A stretch of DNA of 64,000 bases from Cyanophora paradoxa (taxonomy: Eukaryota > Glaucocystophyceae > Cyanophorales > Cyanophoraceae): assembly GCA_004431415.1 (NCBI GenBank), contig QPMI01000623.1, forward strand, positions 1-64,000, given 5' to 3'. Below the pieces are notes generated by a model. It saw only the letters and a list, made by a program, of their open reading frames with translations. It had not been told where the DNA came from and made no database searches. This document shows positions 18,795 through 28,704 of the stretch, one piece after another; the first letter of the stretch is position 1, and each line of letters begins with the position of its first letter. The translations under genes were made by a program, and so were the position numbers.

Positions 18795-19726
18795 TCAGGC
18801 GGCGAGCTTGCGGCGCTTGACGGCCGGCTCGTCCTCGGGGCTGCGGCCCTCGTCCCCCGCGGGGGCGACGGCGAGCTTGGCGAGGTCCATGCCGGGCAGC
18901 ACGGGGCGGCACCCGTCGGGGCCCGCCAGCACCACCTGCCGCGCCGCTCGCGGGGCGACCGCCGCGCCGGCGCCGGCCGCGGGCGCTGCGCACCTTCACC
19001 GCCACAGACGGGCCGAGGTTCAGGCCGGCGAACCGCGCCGCGAACTCGGGCTGGTCCTCCCATATGCAGACCTGGAACGGCCGCTCGAGCCTGCAGGGGA
19101 CGCGGGCGGGGGGCTCGGACCTCCTTGATGGACGGGAAGAGCCTGCAGAGCTCCTCGATGCAGAGCATCTTCTCGGTCGTCGGGTCGTGCGCCGTCGTCT
19201 TGAAAACTTTGAAGTGGGGCCTTACGCCCTCGCCCTTCAGCACCGCCTCCACTGCCGCTTTTATCTGAGGTATCCTGCCTGTGATCATGCACGTCACCGC
19301 ATCCTGTCTAACTATTTCTGAGCGGAAGTCCGGTAGCGCGGGTCCGGGAGCGGCCGTCAGCGGGGGCAAGAGTGATTCTGCCCGGCCCCACCTGCAGGTG
19401 CGCGCGTAAGGGGAAGCGCGACAATGCACGCTGAACAGGTCAAGTTCACCAGCCGTTGAAAGGCCACGGCGTGCCAGTTGCCCGCTCGTAGGCCGCCTTG
19501 CCAATATCGGGCGCGGGTGTGAGGAAGAGTGTGCCTGCGCGATTCAGCGCGTGAGCCGACGCTGCCGTCGTAGCTAGCGTCTTCATAGGCCGCAGTGCTC
19601 ACCATCGAAGTCGAACACGTTCAGGCGCGTCGCGTGCTGGAGTCTGCTGGCCTTGTTTGAGACGATGACGCTAATCCTTTTCCGCGCCGCCTCGTCCAGC
19701 ACGGGCGAGGAAGACTCGATATCCAT
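18795..19726 (-). CDS. HAD-superfamily 'Swiss Army Knife' RNA-repair-like protein, paralogue 2
   Basis: ATG at 19726 opens MDIESSSPVLDEAARKRIS and leads to RLNVFDFDG, the HAD motif I, cut by an intron with a GTGAGC donor. Next exons give TLFLTPAPDIGKAAYERATG, then WGRAESLLPPL, then RQDAVTCMITGRIPQIKAAV, then GEGVRPHFKVFKTTAHDPTT, then CIEELCRLFPSIKE, then CIWEDQPEFAARFAGLNLG. The end is VVLAGPDGCRPVLPGMDLAK, then PAVKRRKLAA, before TGA at 18795-18797. Exon order, intron positions and motifs match the gene at 5143-6394, so the two are paralogues about 12 kb apart. Both carry a basic patch near the C-terminus, which suggests the nucleus. HAD motif I to IV residues are intact, so it is probably an active phosphatase-like enzyme of unknown substrate. 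Confidence 0.75.
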
Positions 19727-20683
19727 GACAGCAGCTCAGCAGCTCGTCCTACGCCTCGAACGCGCGGCCTGCCGTCGGCTTGCGGCGCCTTCAGGTAGAA
19801 CTGCTCCGATCACAGCACAGCCGCGGAATTGTGGTGCGGAGATTACAGCGCGGCAGTGGTTTTACAGAGATTTCGCGCTGCCCTGTTCGCACAGCCGACA
19901 GGTGAAGCGCGCGGGTTGAACAGGTGAAGCGCGCGGGTTGAGGTCCGTTGGGCCGAATGCAACGTACCCCCCTGGACCGACGGCTGCGGGGGCGGCTGTG
20001 CGGCTGGGCGGCAGCGGCTTAATACAAGCTAGCCCACGGCATGCATAAGGGCGATCGCCAGCATTTAGGTCTGCGCATGCGCATGCGTCAGCCTCGGCGC
20101 CGGCGCCTGAATCGCTGGAGCCTGAATTTCAAGTTTCGCAGAGTCGACGTTGACGGCGAGAAGTTCGTGCGTGCGCGCGCGCGCGCGGACGGGCGCCGCG
20201 CCGGCGCGGCTCGAACTCGGCCACCTGCAGCCGCTGAGCACGAGGCCTAGGGACTCGAGAGTCTGTGGCGCCGTAGATCTGGACCCGATGAGCAAATATT
20301 TGAACGCAGACCGAACGCGCCGCGCCGGGCATGCAGGAGGCCACTTCGTATTTACAGAATTCTAAAGTACAATGTTGACCGCTACTTCTACACTTCTACA
20401 GAAACCTAAGGTCCCACGAGGCAAACGCTACCTCTCATACATCGCAAAGCGGACTGTACAGAACAGGCCTGGGGCCAAAAGTAGGAGCTGGCTGTAGCCA
20501 GGAGGATGGGAAGCCCGCGGAAGGGGAGTACATAGGGGCATCGAATCCTACTAAGAAAGTCCCAAAAGGCCGTAGAATTACAAGTGTGCTGGGCTGCGGT
20601 GCAACCGAGCTGAAAAAGTTGAAAAAAGGGGCGGCGGGCGCTCGAGTCTTGGGAGTCCCCGACAGCGGCACCGCCGGCGGCGT
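19727..20683. other. Intergenic region, 5' of HAD-SAK paralogue 2 and 3' of UBE2H
   Basis: About 950 bp without a convincing gene. It holds a 22-bp tandem duplication (ACAGGTGAAGCGCGCGGG type) at 898-919 and 920-941 past 19000, the alternating purine-pyrimidine run GCGCGCGCGCGCG near 20175, and GCATGCGCATGCG near 20084. Composition is mixed. Promoter elements of the minus-strand HAD gene should lie at its left end, but no TATA box is evident. Confidence 0.45.
19898..19941 (+). repeat. 22-bp perfect tandem duplication
   Basis: ACAGGTGAAGCGCGCGGGTTG plus A occurs twice head to tail. No coding context is seen. Confidence 0.85.
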
Positions 20684-21530
20684 TCATTCGTCGTCGTCGT
20701 CCGAGTCCTCCGTTGTGTCATCGTCCGACTCGTCCTTCTTGCCGTCGTCATCGCTTTTCGCGTACTTCTGAATGTATTCTGCGGAAGAGAAGGTCAGAAT
20801 CGCAACCGACGCACAAAAACAAACGCCGGCAGGCTGCGAACCAGCGACTTTCGCCTTGAAGCGCTCCGGCTCGCGCATGAGCATGGCGGCCGCCTCCCCG
20901 TTCAGGGGGTCGTGTGGGTTCGGGTAGAGGAGGAGCTGAGGAAGGAACGTCTCAAAGACGTTGAGGAGGTCGAACATCGGGCTCCACGTCTGGTTGATCA
21001 CATCCAGGCAGACAGAGCCCGACCTGCACGGACGCGACAGATCAGAACAAGCGGCGCAAAGAAACGCGGAGGCGTCGCGCACATCTCATCCACGTTCGGG
21101 TGGTAGATGCGGTTAGCGAAGCCAATTGAAGGAGACTTGAAAGGATAGGCGTCCGGCAGCTCCACATGGATCCTCCAAACACCCCCCTCGTACGGGCCTG
21201 GCGATGTGGAAAGTGAGCGATTCCAATCAAGGGGCGCCGGCAGTCCGCCGGCAGAGCGGGGACGATAACGGACTGTCTTTCGGGCCCTTAAAAGTCACGT
21301 TGAACTCGGAATTGCTGTTGTTGACGAGGTCGACTTGGTAGTCGGCCATCATCAGCTGCGAGAGGTGTCACCTCGGGCAAAAGATCGAGCTCGGTGCAGT
21401 TATCACGACAGAAACATCCCCACCTTCATCACATCCATGTCACGCCGCTTCGACGGGCTGTTGTTCTGCGGGTTGCAAGAGTCAGAGGCTGAGAGCTGTC
21501 AAGTTCCGCAACCCCAAGAGCACGCACCAT
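20684..21530 (-). CDS. UBE2H: Ubiquitin-conjugating enzyme E2 H (UBC8/UBE2H)
   Basis: The start codon at 21530 is the last codon of its exon. Splicing joins it to [14 protein letters not shown], then [20 protein letters not shown], then [20 protein letters not shown], then [19 protein letters not shown], then [20 protein letters not shown], then [20 protein letters not shown], then [20 protein letters not shown] holds the catalytic Cys and is diagnostic for UBE2H. The KRRDMDVMK start also matches that subfamily. The C-terminus is a highly acidic Asp/Glu/Ser tail ending at TGA 20684-20686, as in yeast Ubc8. In yeast and animals this E2 works with the GID/CTLH ligase in metabolic control. Introns here are moderate in GC. 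Confidence 0.92.
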
Positions 21531-22015
21531 GGTGCCGCTCTCGAAGAAGAAAGACTAAGCGTCGTTGAGGAACTGGATCTTGCTCGTCAGTGGCCGATCG
21601 GCCACGACGCCAGTCACAGGAATTGAAGGCTTACTGGAAAAGAGGAGCCGGGGGCGTTAGATAGTCCCGCGGGTGTTGAATGTGTTTCCTGGAGCGACGG
21701 CGGCCTCTATACACACCGCCGGCGCTCGGGCGCTAATCTCGCTGGAAGGCTCCTGGGGGTAGAGAGAAGTTTGAGTGGGGAACAAAGCTATTGGGGGTAC
21801 CGGTCGAGGAAGAGCAACGTTGCTTGGGCAGAGCCATCCCCAGCCTCGACGACTGACCGAATCCTAGCCTCTTGTAGTGCTGCTCTATCGGAGACCACAC
21901 CTCCACTCGAGCGCCGTTCCGGAGCCCCGGAGGCGCTGGTGCTGCCTTCCACTCGCCCGGCGGCCGAGCGAGCGAGCGCCAGCCTCAGGAACACGCTCGA
22001 GCGCCTTTTAGATAC
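21531..22015. promoter_or_regulatory. Divergent intergenic region, UBE2H / RING-B-box gene
   Basis: About 485 bp between two start codons pointing away from each other. Nothing codes here. Both promoters must lie inside. No TATA box or obvious repeated element was recognised. Confidence 0.4.
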
Positions 22016-24607
22016 ATGTCGGCGGCGACGTGCCCGGGGTGCTACCACCCCTTCGTGGAGCCGGTGGACCTCGCGTGCTCGCACAGCCTGTGCCTGGCAT
22101 GCGCGTCGAAATCGCTGGCGTGCGCGGCGTTGGCGGAGCTGCCGCGGCTCGAGGCGGACGTAGAAGCTCTGCGGGACGCCAAGTTCCCCGTCTCCTGCGC
22201 GACCTGCGGCGCCGTCACGCGAGTGCGCTCGGCGGAGGAGCTGCCCCGGAATTCGCGCCTCGCGAAGGCGGCGGAGGGCGCGCGGGGGGGCCGCGCCTGC
22301 GAGAACGAGTGCGGGCGCGAGGCCGTCGTCGAGTGCCTCAACTGCGCCGTCGCCCTCTGCGCCCCGTGCGCCCTCCCTCCCCTGACGGCCCCGCGCCTTC
22401 TGCCGACCCCGCCGCGCACCACACAGCTGCGACGCTGAGATCCACTCCAAGCCGGCAACCTCCCGCCACAGGCGGGGACCGCGCGGGGCCCTCGCGACGG
22501 TGCGCATCCCGTCCGCTCGCTGCGCGCTGGGCGGGCGCCGAGGGCGCTGCTGGGCCAGTCGCTGCGGCGGACGTGCGGGGAGCACCCGAGCCAGGAGCTG
22601 AGCATGTACTGCCGCACGTGCAACGCGCTGGCGTGCGTGCTGTGCAGCGCGTCGGGTTTCGAGCGGCCGCTGCCGCCGCTGCTCGCGGGGCGCGACGAGG
22701 AGGCGCGCTCCTCCTACGGCTCCCTCGCCGCCTCGCCGAAGCGCCTCGCCGCCCCCCCCGGCAGCCCCGCCCGCCTCCCCTCCGCCGCCCTCCTCGCCTC
22801 GCCCTCCCCCTCCCCCTCCCCCTCCCCTTCGCCATCGCCGGGGCGGCGGCCGGCGTCGCCGGCGGGTGCAGGGGCCCGGGGGGCGTGGCGGGTGGGGGTG
22901 GACCACCGAGGCCACGCGGTGGCGCCGCTGGAGGCCTCCACGGCGGAGCTGGCGCGGGACGTCGCCGAGGGCGCCGCCCGCCTCGGTGAGTTGCACCTTG
23001 AGTGCTGCCACGCACGTACCCGCACCGCCCACACCGCCGCCCAGCTCCGCCAGGCCCGCCCCGCCCCGCCCCGCCTCCCGCGCCCCCCTGCGTGCCGGCT
23101 GAGGCGGCGCACGCAGCTGCACGCGGCGTGCGCGGCGGAGGCGGAGGAGGCGTTCCGGGAGCTCGCGCGGGCCGTCCACGAGCGCCGCGCCGCCCTGACC
23201 GACGCCATCGACCGCCTCTTCCGCGCCCGCCGTGCCCCTCCTCCGCCCTCCCCTCCCGACGCGCCCCGCGCCGCGTGAGAGGGCGGGCAGTGGGGAAGCT
23301 GGAGCTGCAGTCGCAGGCGCTCTCGACGGCGGCGTCGGCCCTCGAGCACGCCGCCCGCGCCGCCCGCTCCGCCCTGGACCCCTCGGGGGCCCTGGAGGAC
23401 CCGCTCTCGGCCCCGCCGCCCTCCTCGCCGGCCTCCTCCGCCCGCTCCTCCAGGGCGCTCGTCCCCGCGGGGCCCCTCCCCGCGCCGGCCCCCTACGCCC
23501 TCGTGCAGGCCAAGCAGGCCGCCCTCTTCCTCCTCAAGGCCCGCCCCTGCCGCCCCGTGCGCCGGGGCCGGGGGGCGGCGGGGGGCGACGGGGCGGGGCG
23601 CAGCGCCTGGCGGACCCCGGGCTGCTCGAGCCGTGCGAGGAGCCGCGAGTGCGCCGGCCAGCTCCGCCTCCGCCGCCGGCGTGATCTCAGAGGGCGGGGC
23701 GGGGCAGGTGGCGTGGGACCTGCGGGTGGGGCACCTGCTGCGCTCCGTCGCGTGCTTCGGGCGGGTCGCGCGCGGCGTGGCCCTCCACCACGCCGCCGAC
23801 TTCGACGAGAACGGGCCCGCCCGCGCCCCTGCCCCCTGCGCCCCCCCGCCCCGCTCGGGCGCCGACCGCCGCGCTCGCGGCCGCGCAGGGCGATCTACTA
23901 CATGGGCACGGAGGGCCGCACGCGCTCCTACGCCAACCCCGCCAAGACCGGCGCCGTCCGGGTCCGCCCCGCCCCGCCCGCCCCTTCGCGCCTCCGGTGG
24001 GGCGGCGGCGAGCGGGGCGCGTGCGGGGCAGGTGACGCGGTCGAGCACGGAGCACAAGTCGCGGACGGACTGGGCCCTGGGGCGGCCGTCGGAGACGGGG
24101 TGCTGGGTGCGGGACTCGGGGGGCCTGCCCTGGCTGACGGTCGACCTGCGGACGCACACGCTGCTGCCCTCCGCCTACACCCTCGCCCACGGCATCAACG
24201 AGAAGAACAACAGCGAGCTCCGCAACTGGCGCCTCGAGGGTCCGCACCTCCCTCTCCCCCGGCCCCGGCGCCCGCGGGGCTGAGGGCGAGGGGGCGCAGG
24301 GTCGCGGGACGGGGAGGCGTGGGCGCTGCTGCGGGAGCACGTGGAGGACGCGTCGATCCCGCGCTCGCTGCTGCGCACCGCCACCTGGAGCCTCGACGCC
24401 CCCGCCCACGCCTACCGCATGTTCCGCCTCCGCGCCACCGGCGACAACTGGAGCGGCAACCGGTGCGCGCCCCGGCCGACGGGGCGCTGGGCCGGGAGTG
24501 TTCTTGGGCGAGCGGGGCGGGGCGGGGGCAGGGAGTGGCTCAACGTGGCCGGCTTCGAGCTCTACGGGATCCTCTTCGAGGGCGACGACGCCATCGCCCT
24601 CGACTAG
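22016..24607 (+). CDS. TRIM-like RING / B-box / coiled-coil protein with C-terminal F5/8C (discoidin-like) domain
   Basis: ATG 22016 opens MSAATCPGCYHPFVEPVDLA, then CSHSLCLACASKSL, and later CATCG, a RING-type C3HC4 pattern. A first B-box follows (ACENECGREAVVECLNCAVA, then LCAPCA, then CDAEIHSK), and a second (RRTCGEHPSQELSMYCRTC, then CVLCSASG). The middle is helical and probably coiled coil (AACAAEAEEAFRELARAVHE, then LELQSQALSTAASALEHAAR). The C-terminal domain shows DFDENG, IYYMGTEGRTRSYANPAKTG, then TRSSTEHKSRTDWALGRPS, WLTVDLRTHTLLPSAYTLAH, and finally WLNVAGFELYGILFEG. This is the F5/8C-like fold seen in several BTB and HECT proteins. It ends at TAG 24605-24607. A ubiquitin E3 ligase with a ligand-binding tail is inferred. 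The stretch near 23600-23700, where frames change, is the least certain join. Confidence 0.7.
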
Positions 24608-24795
24608 CCCGCCCCGCCCCCGCCCCACCCAGGCACCCGCCCCTCCTCTCATCCAGCCCCATCGTTCCTCCATGCGTTAATAGCAATATTGTTAACGATA
24701 AGTATAGCTGTAGGTAACAGGAGCAGCGAGCGATGGAAGCTGGGGCGCGGGCGCTGGGGCCGGTGGGGCGCTGCCGCGGGGCGGCAGCCGCTGAG
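24608..24795. other. Convergent 3' ends, short spacer
   Basis: Under 200 bp between the stop of the plus-strand RING gene and the stop of the minus-strand gene. An AT-rich block near 24676-24720 (TTAATAGCAATATTGTTAACG) is suitable for transcript ends on both strands. Confidence 0.4.
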
Positions 24796-25600
24796 CTAGT
24801 CGCCGCCTTCGGTAAACTTGGGGGACTTCTGCGGGGGGGGCGGGGAGGGGAGGGCGCGCGTGAGGTGCGATGGGGCGGGCTGCGTGAGGGGCGGGCGGGG
24901 CGGACGGGGATCTGGGTGGCGGGCATGCCCTTGGCCTTCCAGAGGGCCATCGCGTTCGGGTTGATGTTCGTCGGCGACGAGCCCGAGGAGAAGAAGACCT
25001 TCTCCACGTCCAGCGCTAGCGGCGCCTTCTTCTTCGGCGTCTTCGCCGGAGAAGACCCGCCGCCCTCTCCCGCTCCCGGCCCCGCCCCCGGAGCCGCAGC
25101 CGCAGCCGCAGCCGCAGGCGCCGGAGGAGAAGGCTCGGCGGGCGGGGGAGAGGGCGGCGGCGGCGGCGAGGGCGACGCCGGGGCCGCGACCGCGGCCGCG
25201 GGGCGGAGGGCGCCTACTGTGAGGGTGCCGGAGGCGCCGGCGAGCGCGGCAAAGGCCGCCTGTCGAGCCTCGGGCGTCGCGAGGTGCGGTAGAGAAGCCG
25301 CCGCCGCCTCGAACTCCTCTGCACTCACGCCGCCGGCCTCAAACTCGTCCAGTACACTCGCGCCACTCGCGCCCTCCTTGCCGCGCGTCGCGTGCACGGA
25401 GAGAAAGAGACCTGCGAGAGTCTGCACGAGCTGCTCGACTGTCGATCCCTCGCCTTCCTGCGCGATGCGGTCACGGGCAGGGCAGCGTACGCGGGGTTCG
25501 AGGCGCGCACGAGCAGGGGGGCGATCTCATTCAGGCGGGTCTTATCGGGGAACCGCGAGCTCAGCTCTTCCGCCACGGAGGCCTGAAGCTCTGAGCCCAT
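24796..25600 (-). CDS. Unrecognised protein with Ala/Pro-rich linker
   Basis: ATG at 25600 opens MGSELQASVAEELSSRFPDK, then TRLNEIAPLL. A 53-nt intron (GTGCGC to GCGCAG) joins EGEGSTVEQLVQTLAGLFL. The exon continues VLDEFEAGGVSAEEFEAAAA, then PEARQAAFAALAGASGTLTV, then a long Pro/Ala/Gly-rich linker. It closes with a non-repetitive tail: KTPKKKAPLALDVEKVFFSS, then SSPTNINPNAMALWKAKGMP, then KSPKFTEGGD before TAG at 24796-24798. The N-terminal half is helical, and the tail looks like a conserved linear motif. I do not recognise a family. The neighbouring gene at 25740 starts divergently 139 bp away. Confidence 0.6.
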
Positions 25601-25739
25601 TCGGGGAGCTCAAAGCCTTGAGCTGGCTACAGCTGGCATACCCCTCGCCAGCCAGCTGACTTCACCGCCAGCTTCTTCAAAGTCTCGAGTATCGCGTTTC
25701 GAGCGTGCTCCAGCGAGGGGAGCTCCGCGGGAGTTCGCT

Positions 25740-27901
25740 ATGGGCTCCGAAGGCGCTCCGGCGCCTTCGGCCGCGGGGGAGGCAAAAGCAACCAGCCTTC
25801 GGGACGAGCTGCTGGACGAGCTTTTGAAAGAGGATCCAGAGGATTTCGAAGTGAGTTCGCCCGGGCCGCCTGCGGTTCAAAGCCGCGGGCCAAACGTCAG
25901 GACGCGAGGCCTTCTCGCTCGAACGCCCGCGGCTTCGAGCATCTAGGGGTTCTTGTCTTTGCGTAAAGCTCACCATGCTTCAGCTGCTCGGGCTTATTGA
26001 CAGGGCCGCGAACTCCGTACATCCAGTGATCCTCGAGCTCATCGGTTTCCCGGTTCTCCGAGACAAGCAGCCGGCGGAGCTGAAAGCGCATTTATGGCGA
26101 GCCTCGCGAATTTTGGCGGCGACCCGGGAGGACCGACGGATCCTATCCCTGCTCGATGCGGAGACGGTTGGCGTGCTCCTGAGCAAGGATGGCGTCTATC
26201 TCGCCGTGCGTCGCTCAACAACCGCTCGAGAAGCGCCCAAAGCGTCCTGTCTCGGCTGACCGCTTTCGCCCGCAGACTTTCCCGTGCATGATTCAGGTCC
26301 GCCGCCGGCCCGTGCCCGAGCGCTCGATGTGGGCCCCCCGTGCCGAGCGGCGTGCGCGTGCGCAGTGCATAGCCTTCGGTAGCTTGTCGCCGACGCTGCT
26401 TAAGGACGGTGCGGCGGGGGCGCGAGCGCAGTTGGGGCGCCGCTCACAGGCCCTCCCGCAGCCTTCAACGTCTGCTCGAAGGCCGGCATCTGGGGATCCA
26501 TCAGCTCCCGCTTCCAGCAGGCGCGCCCTCGCGGCCTCCGGCGCGGCCCCGGGCGCGGCGCGCGGGCTCACGGGCGGCGCGGCGGGGCGCAGTTCGGGAA
26601 GGGGGAGGGGCGGAAGCGGAAGCCCGCAGAGGAGGGCCTCCAGGTCGCCGTCGACGGCCTCGCCCCGCCCCCGCCCCCGCCCCACCCCCGCCGCCGGCGA
26701 GGGCGGCCCCTCCTCGGCACCCTCGCGCACCTCGCCCGGGGCCCCCTGGGGTCGCCCCCGCCGCCTCGCCCCTCGCCTCGCCGACGGGCCGCCCGACGGC
26801 GACCGTCAAGCTCCGCTTCCCCGCCACCCCGAGCTCCCCGCACCTCCCCGCGCCCGCCGCGGCCCCCGCCCCCGCCCCGCCCCGCCCCGCCCCGCCCCGC
26901 CCCCGGGCCCCGAGCGCCAAGCGCCCGAGGGCCGGCCCCAAGGGCGGCCCCTTCATCCCCTGGAGCTTCCCCTACAGCTACGAGCAGTTCAAGGTGCGGC
27001 GGGGGCGGCTGGCGGCGGGCGGGGCGCGTGCGGGGGGCTGAGGGGCGGGGCGCGGGCAGTTCTCGCCGATGGCGCGGCGCGCCCTCGGGATCATGGACGC
27101 CGGCGGCAAGTTCCCCCACGAGGTGCCCCGCCCCGCCACCCCGCACCCGCCCCCAACGCGCCCCTCACCGCACCCGCGGCGCGGCGGGGGCGCGGGGCGG
27201 CAGCGGGTGGTGCCGCTGCTGGAGCTGCTGCAGCTGACGAAGGCGCCGGAGACGGCGGCGGCGCTGCCCTCGCTGGGGAGCTACGTCGCCCTCGAGGAGA
27301 CGATGCACCAGCAGTGGACCGCCCTGCGCCGCGTCTGCGCCCAGTCCATCGCCCCGGCCGCCGACCTGCTGCGCGAGGCGATGCGGCTGCTGGCGCTGGA
27401 CTGGGGGGACGCGGGGCGGCGGCCGCTGGTGGCCGACGCCTTCCTCTATCTCCATACCGAGTTCCAGCGCGCCGCCAGCGACGTCGCCATCGCCGAGGCC
27501 GCCGCGTCCGCCCGCCCCCTCCCGCCCCGCCCCGCCCCGCCTCCCTCAGCCTGCCCGCCCCTCGCAGGCACCTCAAGCGGGCGTCCAAGGCAGCCACGCC
27601 GCGCGGCGGAGGCGCCTCCGCCGCCCTCCCCGCCTACACCCGCACCGAGCTCCCCCCGGCCCCGCCCCTTCCCCCGCGCCTCCCCCCGGCCCCGCCCCTC
27701 GCGAGCCCCCCCACCTCGTCGTCTCGCGCCGCACCCCCCGAGCCGCAGCCCCACGGCGCCCCCGCAGGGCCCGCCTCCAGACCCGGGCCTGCGCCCGGGG
27801 GCGGGGCGCGGCAGGCGGCGCCAGCGAACGGGACGGCAGACTCGAGCAGCGAGGAGACGAGCAGCGACGAGAGCGAGGAGAGCAGCGACAGCGAGGCCTA
27901 G
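25740..27901 (+). CDS. Unrecognised multi-exon protein with acidic Ser-rich C-terminus
   Basis: ATG 25740 opens MGSEGAPAPSAAGEAKATSL, then RDELLDELLKEDPEDFE, then a canonical GTGAGT donor. Following exons give LLGLIDRAANSVHPVILELI, then PAELKAHLWRASRILAATRE, then RILSLLDAETVGVLLSKDG. Small exons TFPCMIQ, CIAFGSLSPTLLKD and FNVCSKAGIWGSISSRFQQ are probable. A larger set gives GGPFIPWSFPYSYEQFK, then FSPMARRALGIMDAGGKFPH, then RVVPLLELLQLTKAPETAAA, then EETMHQQWTALRRVCAQSIA, then LVADAFLYLHTEFQRAASDV. The C-terminus is basic, then Pro-rich, then an acidic serine run (SSSEETSSDESEESS) rich in casein-kinase-2 sites, ending at 27901. No family is recognised. The basic patches (SAKRPRAGPK) and acidic Ser tail suggest a nuclear protein; that is inference only. 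Confidence 0.55.
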
Positions 27902-28704
27902 GCCCTAGTTCCGCGCCGCCGCCTCCGTAGCGTTAGTTCCCGGGTCCCGTCCGGAATACAATCGCGACTCGATGTACATGTTCCGCCCGTGGCCATGGGT
28001 GACTGCGCAAGGGGGGGCCGGCGGTCTAGGCCCCGAGGCTCCTTGTTGAACTTGAATTCCGAAGTTCATCCAGACTTCAAAGTCCCGAAATTCGATACCG
28101 TTGAACTTCGCCGAGTCGGAAGCCGCTGAGCTTTTCAAGTTTGAAGCCTGAACTCGGAACTCGCCGAGTCGGAAGCTGGCGCTGGCCGCGCAGGCGGCCG
28201 AGTCGGCCTTGAGCCGCTGATCATCGGATCATGAGCTTTGAACTCGGAAGTTCCGGACTCTTCGAAACTTGAAAGCTCGACTCGGCGACCGTGACTCAGT
28301 GAATTCGAAATGCTTCAAGGCTAGCTCAGCGGCTTCCGGAGTCCGAGGCTCCGAGGCTCCGAGGCTCTCAGAGTCTTCAAGGCCGGGCTGAGACCGGCGG
28401 TGAGGGGGCCGGGCGGCGGAACGTTGCCAGTTGCAAGTTGCCGATTTGTTCCAAGCCTCAAGCTTAAGCCTTGAAGCTTGAAGCCTGGAACTTCGGAACT
28501 TTAAGGCTTCGGAAGTTTGAAGGGCTCAGCGGCTTGCCATTGAGACACTAAGACGTGCCCGGCGGCTAACTTCCACACGGAGCAACTTGGCAAGCCTTTC
28601 CGCGCTCCGAGGCTCATTGAGTTTGAACTTCATTTAGTCAAAGAATTGCGCTATGCAATCTAAGCCGCAGTAACTGGGAACCTCCTGTTTGCGTTCTAAG
28701 AGAT
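27902..28704. other. Intergenic, lower-GC region with short repeats
   Basis: About 800 bp with no gene. It is dense in short related words such as TTGAACTT, GAACTCGGAA, CTTGAAGCTTGAAG and GCCGAGTCGGAAGC, on both strands. It also holds a short tandem run of GAGGCTCC near 28341-28366. It looks like diverged simple repeats. It separates two convergent genes. Confidence 0.5.

Noticed and set aside
20160-20200. Z-DNA-forming GCGCGC run as a regulatory site
   Set aside because: Short alternating runs are expected by chance in such GC-rich DNA. No gene start lies close by.
25485-25540. A 17-nt intron (GTGACCGCATCGCGCAG) in the 24796-25600 gene
   Set aside because: It is too short to splice. A 53-nt intron with a GTGCGC donor and the same acceptor keeps the frame.
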